A stretch of DNA of 64,000 nt from Persicaria tinctoria (taxonomy: Eukaryota; Streptophyta; Magnoliopsida; Caryophyllales; Polygonaceae), in contig JBANSL010000002.1 in the NCBI GenBank assembly GCA_037127255.1, forward strand, positions 9,096,001-9,160,000, written 5' to 3'. This document shows positions 49,162 to 61,991 of this stretch, piece by piece (positions within the stretch are counted from its first letter, which is position 1; each line of letters begins with the position of its first letter). The notes beneath the pieces are model-generated. The model saw only the letters and a list, made by a program, of their open reading frames with translations. It made no database searches and was not told the origin of the DNA. A program made the translations under genes and the position numbers.

Positions 49162-52100
49162 TCATTTGGCTGTCTTGAATGAATCAAGTTTGCACGGATC
49201 TGCCTCAATTAGCAATTGAACCACTTCATTCATTGTTGGGCGAGGAGCTGGGGCCCTAGCTGTACAGCGGATGGCCATCCGAAGCACTAGAAGCATTTTG
49301 TCTTTGAATGACCCTGATAAATTCTTGTCCAAGACTTCTATAGCTCCTTCCTTTGTCCCTGCTTTGCTTGTTATCCAATTTATGATATTCTTGTTCTCTC
49401 CGAACTCCGTCTCAACTGGTTTCTTCCCTGTCACTAGCTCCATCAGCACCACTCCAAAACTGTAAACATCGCACTTGGTTGTGGCCTTGGATGAATTTGC
49501 ATAATCTGTCAATTTTTTTTATTAAAATGTCAGGCTTTTCTGAGAAGAAAAAAAAAAGGAAATGCTTGATTTGTACTTTGAGAGACAAGTAAAACACATT
49601 CATAGCTACACCGTAAGCCAGCCTAGAAACTATGATTACTAGTAAAAATTGGAATTTGGTAGTAGCTAGGTTATGAATATACTATGTTCATTCAATCCAT
49701 GCTTATAGAACTTGAGTCCAAAGATACGTAGAATGTCATTTACATCTAGGTTGAATCATGCATCTAATCCATTCTACTACCACTAGAATGTACGTTTGTT
49801 GTATAAACCTGAGAATGAGAGGATGCATGAAAGTCTAATCTTTTTATCTGCGTAACATTTCAGCCAAACTCTAGCAGTGCTAGTTGTGTTAATAGTTTAA
49901 CAAGTACATTCATTTAATACTGAGATGATTCCTGCTTAGTTGCTTTTACACATTGCTGGGATGTCAAAGATATTACTCAGAATTTAAAAACTATTGGGAA
50001 ATATACAAAATTAATTGGTTGTAGTTCTTACCTGGGTCCAAGTAACCGTAAGTCCCTGCTATGACTGTATTGCTAGAATCTTTTCCTCCCTTTGCTAGAA
50101 GGATCTTGGCAACACCAAAGTCAGCCACTTTGGGCTGATAATCAACATCAAGCAGGATATTGGATGACTTGATGTCTCTATGAATGATTGGCGGTAGGAG
50201 ATCATGATGCAGGTAGGCTAGACCTTGGGCAATTCCTAAAGCAATTTGATGACGAGTAGGCCAATCAAGAAGGGTCTTTCCCTTATGAAGTGCATCCCAG
50301 AGATTCCCATTTGGCATGTATTCATATACCAGCAAGCGACAATCCCAACTTGAGAAATAACTGTAGAGCTTTATAATGTTCTTGTGCCTTATACTACCCA
50401 AAGTTTCGACCTCTGTCTCCAGTTCCCTGTTTGGAAGTAGTTGGTCCTTCGAAACAAAATCCTTTTTCATTTGACTCCAAAGTTTCTTGACTGCAACAAC
50501 TACTCCATTGCTCAATGCAATTTTGTAGACAGTCCCTGACCCTCCTTGCCCAAGTAGGTTCATGTCAACCAAAGATTCTAGGATCTCACGTTGGTCGAAA
50601 CTTATGCGATGAAAACTTTTTATGTCATATGAGGAAAGTGTTGTAGATAAGGTTTCATCTTGTCCTATCATTGTCTCTTTCTTTGCGAACCATTGGGTTA
50701 GGAACAGACCAATGCTAAGGAACACCCCTACTATCAAAACCACTACAACCCAAATTGTTTTTACCCTCTTATGGTCATTTGTTTTGGGGCACAAGGGGAA
50801 ATGTGCTGAGGAGTTCAGGTGAACTGTTACACATAGGTCAGGATTTCCCAAAAAGCTCTCTTCTTGCCCTCCATTTATGAATAGAAGTGGGATTGGACCA
50901 GCAAGCTGATTGTGTGAAAAGTTGAGTGAGTTTGGGAGTAGTGCAGATAGACTTTCAGGAATTTTCCCTGTCAATTGATTGCTGGAGAGGTCTAGAACAT
51001 TAAGTGATTTAAGTGATGAGAGTGAATCTGGGATGGAAGAATTAAACTTGTTGCCTTGCAGAAGCAAGAGGTTCAGTTTTGTGAGGGAGCCTATTTGAGT
51101 GGGTAATGGACCAGACAAAAGATTATTACTCAGATCAATTTTCACCAGATTGACTGCTCCAGCAATCTCAGGAGCCAGAACCCCTAAAAATCTGTTGCTT
51201 TGTAAGAACAACTGAGACAGGTTTTTGGCATTTCCAAGGGTTTTAGGTATTGGTCCAGTGATTTCATTGAAAGCCATATCAATGATGGATGTATGAGGAA
51301 GGCTAAAAAGTTTCTCAGGGACTAAGCCATCTAAATGATTATAGCTAACACGAAAACGAAGAAGGGAAGTACACTCTGCATAACTCTGAGGAATATCTCC
51401 AGTAAACATGTTTTGAAGGACAAGAAAGTACAACAACTGACCTGCTGTACAGATGAATTGTGGAAGCTTACCAGAAAGCTGATTTTCTGACAAGTCTAAG
51501 AGAATCATTGGTGACAGTTTCCCTAAGTTTTTTGGAACCTCTCCTGTTAGTTGGTTGTCATAAAGTGACAAAAAACTGAGAGTTCTTGAGTCTCCTAGAG
51601 CCTCAGGGATCCCTCCTTTTAGGCTATTGTTGTAGAGCTGGAAGGTGTGAAGTTTTGGTAGACGACATATTGATGCTGGGATATTGCCAGTTAACTGGTT
51701 GACTGACATATCTAAATCTCTGAGCTTGGTTAGATTTCCCAGCTCTTCAGGTATGCTTCCTGTGAGCCCATTATAGTAAAGCATGAGCAGCTCCAGATTT
51801 TTTAGCCTCCCAATCTCTGGAGGGATAGGACCCTCCAAGTAGTTTCCACTTAGCTCAAGATCAACGAGTGAGGTCATGTTGCCTATTGCTGGTGGGATGT
51901 TACCTTGAATATTGCAGGTTGACAACACCATCACCTTGAGGCTTAACTGAGTAATGTTTAGTGGAAGCTCCCATAAGTTGAAGTAGTTGTTTTCATTGAA
52001 GTTGAGTACCTCTAGGTTAGTGAGGTTGGTGATGGAGATTGGGAAGTCTCCTTTAAACATATTGTATGATAAATCCATCAGCTGGAGGGATCTCATACCT

Positions 52101-52504
52101 GAGAAATTTGGTAGTTTTCCTGTCAGATACAAGGAACTCATGTTGAGGACTTGTAACTGAGAGCAGTTGATGATGCCATCAGGAAAGTTGCCCTGGATAT
52201 TGTTGTTGCTGATATCCAGAACTTGGAGCTCTGGCAGATAAGAACAAACTCCAGGTGGGAAGAAACCTGAGAATGACTTGCCAGACATCTCAATTTTTGT
52301 GACAAGGCCTTGGTTGTTGCAGCTTATCCCTGAATAATGGCAAAATGAATTGTTTCCCATAGCACCCCAACCATCCAAGGCATTCCCAGAGAGAGACTTC
52401 CTCATCATGTCAAAGAACTTTTCTTGTGAATTGTTTGTGGCATGTGATGGGTTATGAAGTGAAAGAAGCAATGCAAATACAAAACAGGTGTACAGGAGAG
52501 CCAT
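49162..52504 (-). CDS. CEPR1: CEPR1/XIP1-like LRR receptor kinase, 2 exons, 938 aa
   Basis: A class XI leucine-rich-repeat receptor kinase. The family's Arabidopsis member CEPR1/XIP1 perceives CEP peptides and acts in vascular and nitrogen signalling. Exons on the minus strand are 52504-50032 and 49505-49162; the intron (50031-49506) is GT-AG and splits a codon in phase 1. Order: signal peptide (about 1-22, MALLYTCFVFALLLSLHNP), LRR N-terminal cap, about 18-20 LRRs (roughly 90-550), transmembrane segment (583-605) and kinase (about 645-925). Kinase landmarks are GQGGSGTVYK (652-661), K673 in VAVKK, HRD (775-777) and DFG (795-797), all intact. The usual APE motif reads DPD across the splice. 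It ends soon after the kinase (DSFKTAK), shorter than the 966 aa I recall for XIP1. The ATG begins a good signal peptide. CEPR1 is favoured over other class XI kinases because of the sequence and its XK2 neighbour. Confidence 0.9.
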
Positions 52505-52939
52505 GGCAGTCTATAGGTTAACGGGAGGTGACTGAAAGAAGTTAGAGCTTTTGCATGATGAAATGGTTCTAGTGCAAACAAAGAGACAAATAAATGGCAT
52601 GGAGGAATTACTGGGAGGATTACTAGTTGTAGTAGTAACCGTTCACGAGGGACGTATCTTGCATAAAGAGAAACTTTATGGCACACATACTTTCTGGGTG
52701 TGTTGATGCTTTTGTTCAAGAGGCTGTAAAAGTTATACTGTATGGGTTTTTGGCTTATCATGTGCTTTGTTATAATCTTTGATTTTCCTCCAGACAAGTG
52801 CCCAAGTTTGTTAGAGTGCAGTCTTTGTCTTTGTCAGGGTGATTTCTAAGTTTCTAACAACCTTGAAATCCAATAAAATTGCAAAGAACTATTGAATTTT
52901 CAAGTTTCAACAACCAAAATTTTGGATTGTTACTAAATA
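52505..52939. other. 5' flank of the CEPR1-like gene
   Basis: Presumed promoter and leader of the minus-strand receptor kinase. No convincing TATA box or other site stands out. The minus-strand open frame running through it lacks a recognisable domain. Confidence 0.4.
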
Positions 52940-53410
52940 CTCCCTCCGTTCCATAATACATGTCCTTTTTCTTTTCGGCACGCTTTTTAATAAGGGAAAA
53001 ACTCTATAAAATACTCCCTCCGATTTTTAATATAAGGCATTGAGAATTTGTTCACGTAGTTTAAGGAGCTTAAAACTATATAAAATATTAATGTTTTTTA
53101 TTAAATTTTTTTACATTATAGTATTTATTACTAATAAGTATTATAATATAAAAAAATTAATAAAAAACATTAATATTTTATATAGTTTTAAGTTTTTTAA
53201 ACTACGTGCACAAAATCCCAATGCCTTATATTTCCAATCGGAGGGAGTATTATTTTTTAAATAATTTTTTTTATATAATTTGTTACTTATTACTAATAAG
53301 TATCATATTATATAAAAAAATTAATTAAAAAAATAATATTTTATAGATTTTTTCGCTCATTAAAAAGCGTGCCTAAAAGCAAAGGGACATGTATTATGGA
53401 ACGGAGGTAG
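52940..53410. mobile_element. Outer Stowaway-like MITE, interrupted
   Basis: CTCCCTCCGTTCCATAATAC and the mirrored GTATTATGGAACGGAGGTAG form the ends, with TA on each side. A second MITE (53014-53247) is inserted in it; removing that leaves an element of about 235 bp. Confidence 0.88.
53014..53247. mobile_element. Inner Stowaway-like MITE nested in the first
   Basis: CTCCCTCCGATTTTTAATAT and the mirrored end CCAATCGGAGGGAG, with TA target sites at 53012-53013 and 53248-53249. It is about 234 bp with long complementary arms. Confidence 0.88.
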
Positions 53411-55584
53411 TAGTTGGTTCCATGCTGACCTTTACCATGGATCACATTCTTTTTTACTGCACGGCTCCACGCACCTTATCCATTTTACTGAAGAGCTTTG
53501 ATCGGAAAGGCCAAAATACTATCGGGGTCCAGGTATTTTGAATCTGTCCATGAAAGGAGAGAGATAGAGAGAGAGGTATATAATCATATAATTCAAAGCA
53601 AAAGGTGACGGAAAAAGATGCCCACTCATCAAAAGGAAGTGGTCATCGATCTCCCAACTTGGAATTTATCAGTGAATCCCGGTGTGTCAATTCCTCATTG
53701 GAAACTCTTGCATGAAAGCTGGAGATCCTCTTCCATTGACCTATTGACTACTAAAACATTCATATATTTATACATATTTCTATTCTACCTTTCTGAATCA
53801 CAAAACTGATACCAGTCTGAAAATATAAGAGAATAAAATAATGAGTTTTTTTTTTCTCATCTTATATATACTGTGTTAGGAGCTTGTTGGTTAATCTTGT
53901 TGATCTGGGTTGCTATAAAATTGAGCTGCAGTATTCAGGGAGTCTGAATATCGAATGGGTGTGTTGATGCTTTCTTTCAAGAGGCTATAAAAGTTATATA
54001 TAAGAATCTGGTGGAGCATGTTATTACATCAAGACTGTTGTTTTCAAGGAATATTATTTGGCTTTACTACTACTACAAGGGTCAATGAATGTTGGCATTT
54101 AGCTATTTATCTCTCTATCAAACTCGCTTTTTCTTTAGATGGGCATCTTTCTTGCTTAGTCTATTTGTTGTAAGTTTAATTAATTTTCAATATTTGGAAG
54201 AACGACAACTTAAATTATTATTTTTTAATACAAAAGCAATAATAAATATTAAGTCTTTTTTTTTTTTTTTGGTTTGAATAAATATTAAGTCTGATATAAT
54301 ATTTTTTCTAACTAGTTAGTAGTGTAAAACCATATTCTGGATCTTGGCAGAAAATACTTGCCTACATGCCTGATATGCACTGGGTTTGGGTTTGGGAAAT
54401 CATTGAACTTAGTGATTGGGTTTTAATAAATCAACTATGTAGAAGAACATTGCGTATTATCTGATTAGAAAGTTATGCTATCTTTTTCCTATAAGATAAT
54501 ATCATGTATAGAAATTGTTGTTTGAAATTTCCCTTCAGTCCCACAGGAGATATTATCCCATTTGGTATCTTGCCCTTGGATATGGAATTCAACGTGGTGA
54601 CAATGGTTAAGTACACCATGAAGTATGTTATCCTGGTATGTAACATTCATCAAATCTTTCAAATCTTTTGAGAACGCTTCTATGCAAACGGTTTCTTTAT
54701 GTGCAATATATAATTGGTTATTGAATTTATTTTAAGACCTGTTGACAAACAATGTGTTTGATAATGGGCCTAGTTATGTGATCAAAATTTACGTGCTAGT
54801 GTTACTAGGATGATAGCGATATCGGTCAATGTCAATACCTGGACCGGCCTTGCATGTATGGTTGTATTTGTATAATTGTATATTTGCAAACTCTTATGTA
54901 ATTGACACACGTAACTTAGCCTTCAATTTTGGTGCCTACATGTGTAAATGAAATATCACACTTATGCCCACCTCTTCATTTTATAACTCAACCATATATA
55001 AAAAGCAAAATTTAAAAAGAAGACTTTCTTGTTGAATTTGCACACAAAGTTTTGGTCCTCCCCTCCCCCATGCCAGTTACCACCTATACCTTAAAAAAAG
55101 GATTGTTTTACTGTCATCCTTGATCATCAAGGCAATTTCATTTCATTTTTTTCTTAGTGAGTTGTAAAACATAAATTAGCTCAAAACTGACAAACCTTGA
55201 AACTTACCTACTGAATGAATATTAAATGCGATCAATCCTGATCATTGTGTTTGTGACTAGTTCAAGAAACCTTTGGTCAATCATACCAGACAAAGGGTTG
55301 AACAGTTGAACTGGTTGGACTAGCAGTTGAAGCCTGAAATCCAGAGATGCCCCCATCAACTAATTGCCCACTTTAACACTCCTCCAAGGCTTTAAGCCTT
55401 TAACTAGGTAGGAAAGTAGGAATCCATGACATGTCCCATCTCTTCAAAGTTCAAGCCTAACCACTTTATAATCGCTTTGATTAAACTTCATTTACCCAAT
55501 TTAATCAAAATCCCGGATTCGCCCCCTTACCTCCGGTCTTCCTGCAACATCCAAAACGCCCCAGCAATACCCAAAAACTCTAAA
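53411..55584. other. Intergenic DNA and presumed sucrose-transporter promoter
   Basis: No complete gene is seen. 54538-54636 looks exon-like (acceptor-type TTCCCTTCAG, then an open GDIIPFGILPLDMEF stretch) but has no partner exons. A TATA-like TATATAAAAA at 54994-55003 lies about 590 bp before the transporter ATG and is a weak promoter candidate. Confidence 0.4.
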
Positions 55585-58500
55585 ATGGATGGAACAACCA
55601 AATCCCAAGCAGCAAAACCAGACAGAGGAAGAGGCGAAATCGTCAGGGATCGATCGCTGACCATCACAGATCTTCACCACCACCACCATCACGCCAAAGC
55701 TCGAGCGGAACCGGCGATCCGGAGCCGGGTCACCCTGAAAAAGCTGTTACGGGTGACGTCAGTTGCTTGCGGAATCCAATTCGGGTGGGCCCTACAACTC
55801 TCTCTGCTGACGCCGTACGTGCAGGAGCTGGGAATCCCACACGCGTGGGCTAGCGTGGTGTGGCTGTGCGGGCCTCTCTCGGGCTTCTTCGTGCAGCCGC
55901 TGGTCGGCCACGTCAGCGATCGGTGCACCAGTCGTTTTGGTCGCCGGCGGCCGTTCATAGTTGCTGGGGCGGCGATGATCATCTTAGCGGTGCTGATTGT
56001 GGGCCACTCGGCGGACATCGGATACATGCTTGGTGATCGAGGAGAGAAGCGGCCGATGGCGGTGTTGGCGTTCGTGGTAGGGTTTTGGTTGCTTGATGTG
56101 GCCAACAACACCACCCAAGGTCCCTGTCGAGCCCTGCTTGCCGATCTTACAGGTAAATATTTCATCTTTTTTTTGTTTTGTTTTACTATTACAATTTTAT
56201 TGTGGGGTTCGAATTAGTAATTTAACGCAAAGAGAACTAAAATGGAGTTTATTTTAAATGGTCAAACACATCACTCTTGAATCTGTCAATGCAATTTATC
56301 AACAGGGAATGTGCCATTATTTTGAATCAAGTACTACTGTGATTTTACCTTGCTTGGCCGTTGCCCCTCAATAGGAAATAGGAATGTGGCACTTATAGTT
56401 TATAACAAGTTTGATTGCTTTTGGTTAAGGGATTTTATAGAGTAGGGGAGATTTGCTAGCGTGTGTTAGACCAACATTGGGGTGATTTATGTCTGGTGTA
56501 AAAGAGAAAAATACCAAATGTGGCAGTGTGGATTTGTAATTATTTTGGCGAAACTGGCTTTCGCTTTACATTTTCATTGATAAATAAATGTGTAATGAGC
56601 AAAGAGTAGGCTTCATATGGAAATTATTCAACAACATCCGAAGGCCATTAGATCAATATCTTCCTGTTTTAGAATACTATTAAATTACATGAAGCCTGAA
56701 TTTATGAATTATGACTTCCGAATCCGAGTCCAACATGTTTGCTATGGTAACAATCTTCCGAGTATAAATGAAACTGCTTGTTGGTCAAATAAGCCTTATC
56801 TTGCAGCTGGATAAACGCTGGGGTTTAGCTGACATTCAGTTTTGTATTGCCTACCTTGCTAGGAAAGGACCACAGAAGGAATAGAGTAGCAAATGCGTAT
56901 TTCTCTTTGTTTATGGCTGTTGGAAATATTCTTGGATTTGCGACTGGAGCATACAGTGGCTGGTTCTCAATCCTCCCATTCACTGTTACAAGCGCTTGTG
57001 GTGTCAATTGTGCCAACCTCAAGTCTGCATTCTTTATTGATATTGCTTTCATTGTGACAACTACTACTGTGAGTGTTTTAGCTGCTCAGGAAGTGCCTTT
57101 CAATCCTAATGACAACTCCACAACAATGCCCGAAGAGTCTGAACATTCAGGTTCTGCTCAAGAGGCCTTCTTTTGGGAGCTATTTGGAACTTTCCGGTTT
57201 CTGTCAGGATCTATTTGGTTAATCCTATCAGTTACTGCTCTTACATGGATTGGATGGTTTCCTTTTCTCCTCTTTGATACTGACTGGATGGGTCGAGAGA
57301 TTTATGGTGGTGAACCTAATGATGGTCAAAACTATAATCTGGGGGTTAGAATGGGTTCTTTAGGTCTAATGCTGAATTCAGTGGTTCTGGGGATAACTTC
57401 ACTTTTGATGGAGAAGCTCTGCAGGAAGTGGGGTGCGGGGATTGTCTGGGGAGTTTCAAACATCCTTATGTCTCTATGTTTTGTGGCAATGCTCGTGATA
57501 GCTTTTGTGGTGGGCAGAGCAGACTCATATGGTCGAGATTTGCCTCCAAATGGGGCTGTCTTTGCTGCACTGATTGTTTTTACAGTTCTGGGCATTCCTC
57601 TGGCAGTAAGTTAAAATGTTCAACTGAAAGATTGTATTTTTTTTGTTTGTTTTATAAATACTCATATTTGAAGCAGGTTGGGCTATCTGGAGATTGATCT
57701 CGCTTCATACACTATGTATTTTCATTCCAGATTACTTACAGTGTTCCTTATGCCATGATTTCTTCTCGAATAGAATCACTGGGGCTTGGTCAAGGTTGTT
57801 TCTCATTTCTTCATGACTGTACCCTTTATGCACAATCATCTTTTCAGTCTACATTGTTTTCGCCTCTTTATCCTGGAAAAAAAAACAATGAAAATTCTGC
57901 TGATGGTGTTGCAGGCTTATCTATGGGAGTGTTGAATCTGGCAATTGTGATTCCACAGGTATAGTGTGGCATTCCTCCTTTATATATCCCCAAGCCGGAA
58001 AAAGTATCTCGTACTCTAATCGCTTGTAAATTGGAATATTCATTTCTTAGCCTAAACTAAAGTGTACACATGTAGAGCTCCAAGAACGACAATATTGTTA
58101 CTGGAAGTCTATTATTTGCATCTGATGAGAAACAGGTTCTATAGAATGAAAATATTGAACACCTAAAAAGAGCATCTGACTTCTTTTTTTGTTGCTGTTT
58201 AAAGATTCTGCAAGGTTTTAAAAAGATGGCTATTGAAATAATTCTACAGCTTCTGTCTGACCTTTTCTGTTTGCATATTATCCACTGATGAACTATCCAA
58301 CTGCCTCTCAAGTGGATGTGAGCTATCAGGAAGAAAATTATAAATTTCTGAAAGGTCCTGGAAAATGTTGAATATGAAACTACTAATTACTAGAATGACA
58401 ATTCCAATAAGATTCTTTACTGGAACAGTATGACTTTAGTATTATAGAAACTTTGGTGATGCTGCTTTGACCTCATCTTGAATTATCTAGTGATCCACTT

Positions 58501-58838
58501 CGATGGTGAAACACAATCATGCCTAGTGTTCCTACTATGACTAACAGTTTATCATGGATAGTCATCAATGAAGAAAAAGACCTATTTAAGTGCTTATGTC
58601 TTATACCCAGTTCTGACTTCATGGCTATATTTGTGCCCCTCACTAATTTTCATGGATGATGCTTTCACAGGTCGTGGTATCATTGGGTAGTGGACCGTGG
58701 GATCAACTATTTGGTGGTGGAAACTCTCCATCCTTGGCTGTTGCAGCAGTTGCTGCCTTCACCAGTGGATTAATGGCCATACTGGCTCTACCTCGGTCAA
58801 GAACAGAAAAGCAAAGAACCCTTGTGCTTCACACATGA
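55585..58838 (+). CDS. SUT4: Sucrose/H+ symporter, SUT4/SUC4 type, 5 exons, 528 aa
   Basis: A glycoside-pentoside-hexuronide/MFS sucrose transporter. SUT4-clade members are mainly vacuolar and export sucrose to the cytosol by proton symport. Exons are 55585-56152, 56863-57605, 57731-57794, 57915-57958 and 58671-58838 (1587 bp); all are GT-AG and phase-consistent, and the short middle exons fit the family. Landmarks are [22 protein letters not shown] with H86 (equivalent to the substrate-site His), [14 protein letters not shown] (111-124) after helix 3, [20 protein letters not shown] and [14 protein letters not shown] in the second exon, then the central loop and C-terminal helices ([18 protein letters not shown]). 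The SUT4 clade is preferred from the short N-terminus and the [12 protein letters not shown] helices. The N-terminus has six consecutive histidines (31-36). An upstream in-frame ATG at 55426 would add 53 residues but has poor family fit. Confidence 0.9.
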
Positions 58839-61551
58839 GGTAATCTATCATACTAATTTTGCACAGCTATTCTCGAGGGATAGCAACCTCCAAGTCTTTG
58901 TGTACATATAATGTAACCAGTCAAAAATAAGAATAAAAAAAATTATGTTCTGCTGATTTAGCACATACTTGTATATCACATTTACATCCTCGTGTGGATG
59001 ACTAAATGGAGTTTGAAAGATACACTGCATATTGAATAGAAGCAGATTTTAATGTCAGAATCTACACCATGGATTCAGATAGAAAATCCTGCCAAATTGT
59101 GAGGTTGTAATTGGCATTATTCATTTTTCAATTTCATCATTATGTATTTTCTCAACTCAGATTTTATTAATAGTTCCATGTAGTAGGATTAGAAACATGA
59201 TGATTAGGGAAGAAAAACAGCTATATATGGTTTCTACTTAAATCTACAATAATGAAAAGGTATCGATTGACATATAAGAAAAAGGAAAAGTTGTGATTTG
59301 TAGTTTCTACTTAAATCTACAGATTTGTAGTTTGGCTTGCCTTTCTCTTTTAAACTAGAACAACATGGATGAAAAGATGCAGGACGAAACCTAAAATGAA
59401 GTGGTGAGAGGTAGAGACAATGGTTTCACAGTGGAACACTTCCTAACATTGATTTCACATAAATGCTATCTAGCATCTTGTTTTTGAGCCTTTAAATCCT
59501 TCATCTTGCCTTTCAGATGTGTTCCTGTTGACATGTTACTTACCATCTGGGCATCGTCTAACGAATGTGTTTCATAATTTATACTTAAGACCCAAGAACA
59601 GGTTTATAAAATCCCGCCAAAAAATTAAAAATGCACGCTGTAATATAATTCTGCAGATTGTACGCAGTGCATAATTGTTCTAAAGCCCTTCTCTCAAGAC
59701 GACTTGACTGCTTTATATTAGCCATTTTAACTCTTTATTTTTTATTTTTTGGTGAGCATAAGCATTCAAGTCTGTAGATATTTTTCTGGAAAGACTTGTT
59801 AACATAAATCAAGTTGCATAACCTTGGGCATGTAAATTTTGTATCACATGCTTTTCTTAGCCCCTGTCATATGTGGTATCTGCTTCCTTGGTGTGGGGGT
59901 GAGAGACTGTGAGAGTGATCCCCACTTCAGTTTGCATAATGAGAAGGTCGGGGCAAGATTTTTGATACCCATCTCCCACTCATAAAGCATTTTATTTTTG
60001 GAGATTTCACCCGTCACCCTCTTGTCTGTGCACAGCAGAATCACTACTTATCTATTTACATTTTACAGTGCATCTTAAATGGGGACTTCTGCAGCTGCCT
60101 TAAAGTGAATGCCCTGTGTGTCGTTTCCTTATTCGTAGCTGGGGACTAACAGTTTTATGCAAGTGTCGTTTGATGTATTACTTGCACAAATTGGGTTTTG
60201 TTTTTTTTTTTCTAGTGATTGGAGGCACCAATTTATCATCAACAAGCTTAGCTAGAGTGAAATGTGGATTTGGATAAGAAACCTATGGCTGAAGGTAGCT
60301 TCGAAGCTAACAAGTTGGCATATGCTACAAAGAATAAAAATGAAAATCTCCACAGGAAACAGTCTAGAAAGGTCAAGAAAGATTCTGTATTAAAAATATC
60401 AACTGAAATTGATACTATAATTGAAATATATAATCACAATTCACACGCATGGCAAGGCATATAAAATTGTCATGAGATCAGAAAGCAGTAAGAGGGGGCT
60501 GCCTGGATTTCAGAAAAATTATTGGTATGGAGCAGGAAAAAAACATTGAAAATTGAAATTATAAATCTGGGGAAAAAAATGGAAAGCTGGAGAAGAAATT
60601 GGCCAGAGTGCAGATATTGAGAGTGAGAGGAGAGGGGAAAGCTTTAAATATTTAAAATTAATGTCTGAAGAAACTGGGGTGTCTGGGCAACTGAGAGTTG
60701 AAAAATGAGTGGGCGAGGGAATGGCGGGCAGTTGCCCTTGCAGGGTTTTGGAGTGTATGCATTTTGGGTGGTCTGCCTGAGGAAGGGAGGGCAGGGTACC
60801 CATTAAGAGACACACTATCATCACCACATGTTATGCTAAACTGTCCACACAAATACTTTTTTATTTGTAAGATTTTAATGACAAAAAAAAGAGGTGGTAT
60901 CATTTCTATTTGGAAAATAGACATGTAACTAAAGCACTTATATCTGACGTTTAACCTAAAAAATACGTAAGTAAATTGTTTTCCCTCCCTAGTTTTTTTG
61001 TTTCATGTGCGTACTTTTGAACCATCATATCAGTACATTCTTTTATTTTTATTTTTATCTTTATTCATTTATCAGTGATATTCAATATTGAGTGCTTTAA
61101 AATCTAATTATAACTTATAGGGTAAACAAATGTAAAATCTGATTATAATATCCATCCGTGGAAATGATATTCCCACTAGCCGGTACTCAAATTGCTTTGC
61201 ATGAGACGACAGAAAATGGAGTGTTACAGGGAGCAGTGGTTTGCTGTTTGCATTACGCGCATCATGCCATCCAATTTGGGTTCGTAGAAAAATGAAGCTG
61301 GCTCTTCACCCGAGTCTCATCACGTCCAAACATGACCCTCGTAACAATGCAAAGTGTCAGTCATTGAAAATTCAACATTTTTATAATACATGGTGGAGAA
61401 TTGGGTTTTAAAAATTAGTAAATGTAATGCTCCTTAAAAGTAAATTGTATGCATATTCTCTATTCAGTCATGGCTAAAATTTTTGTTCAATTATATTTGA
61501 AACATACAAAGGGCTTAGAAAAAACCGTCCAGCAATTGGTAAAACAACACT
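58839..61551. other. Intergenic DNA, no supported gene
   Basis: After the transporter stop there is probable 3' UTR, then AT-rich DNA. The short frames at 59844-60044, 60264-60464 and 60519-60924 have no recognisable domain or splice context and are not called. Confidence 0.45.
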
Positions 61552-61834
61552 GGGAGTGTTTGGTTGACAACTCAAAAATCCACGAAGTAGAAATTCCTAA
61601 GTCGGAGAAATATATAATATTTTTGAAAAATGAAAACCTAGGAATTTCTCTTTAGGTAAGTTCAACTTCCACCCTTTTTTATCTGGAAATTTTCAATTTC
61701 CTTTCATTTTCTAAAATAAAAAAATAAATCAAACACATTTTTACAATTTTCATCAATTGAACTTCCCGATAATTCAATTCTCATGAAGTAACTTTCTAAG
61801 AATTTCAATTCCCACATTGAACCAAACGAGCCCC
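61552..61834. mobile_element. hAT-like MITE with GTTTGGTT ends
   Basis: GGGAGTGTTTGGTTG at the left is mirrored by TTGAACCAAACGAGCCCC at the right, and the interior also holds self-complementary GGAATT/AATTCC-rich arms. Confidence 0.55.
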
Positions 61835-61991
61835 AGGTTGTATAACATGACAACTACAGTCTCATTGCAATGCTCACTCCAATTGCAAAGTCACTGTCCA
61901 AATTAAAAAACTTCATTCTCCGTCCATTTTCCCACCATTGTCTTCCGTCCAATTGAAATTGTAAACACAACTTATAGATAGAATCAATTAA

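Noticed and set aside
55426..55584. Upstream ATG as the start of the sucrose transporter
   Set aside because: It is in frame but adds 53 residues unlike SUT N-termini; MDGTTKSQ at 55585 fits better.
60264..60924. Short frames near 60.3-60.9 kb as small genes
   Set aside because: No domain, signal peptide, promoter or splice context; consistent with chance open frames.
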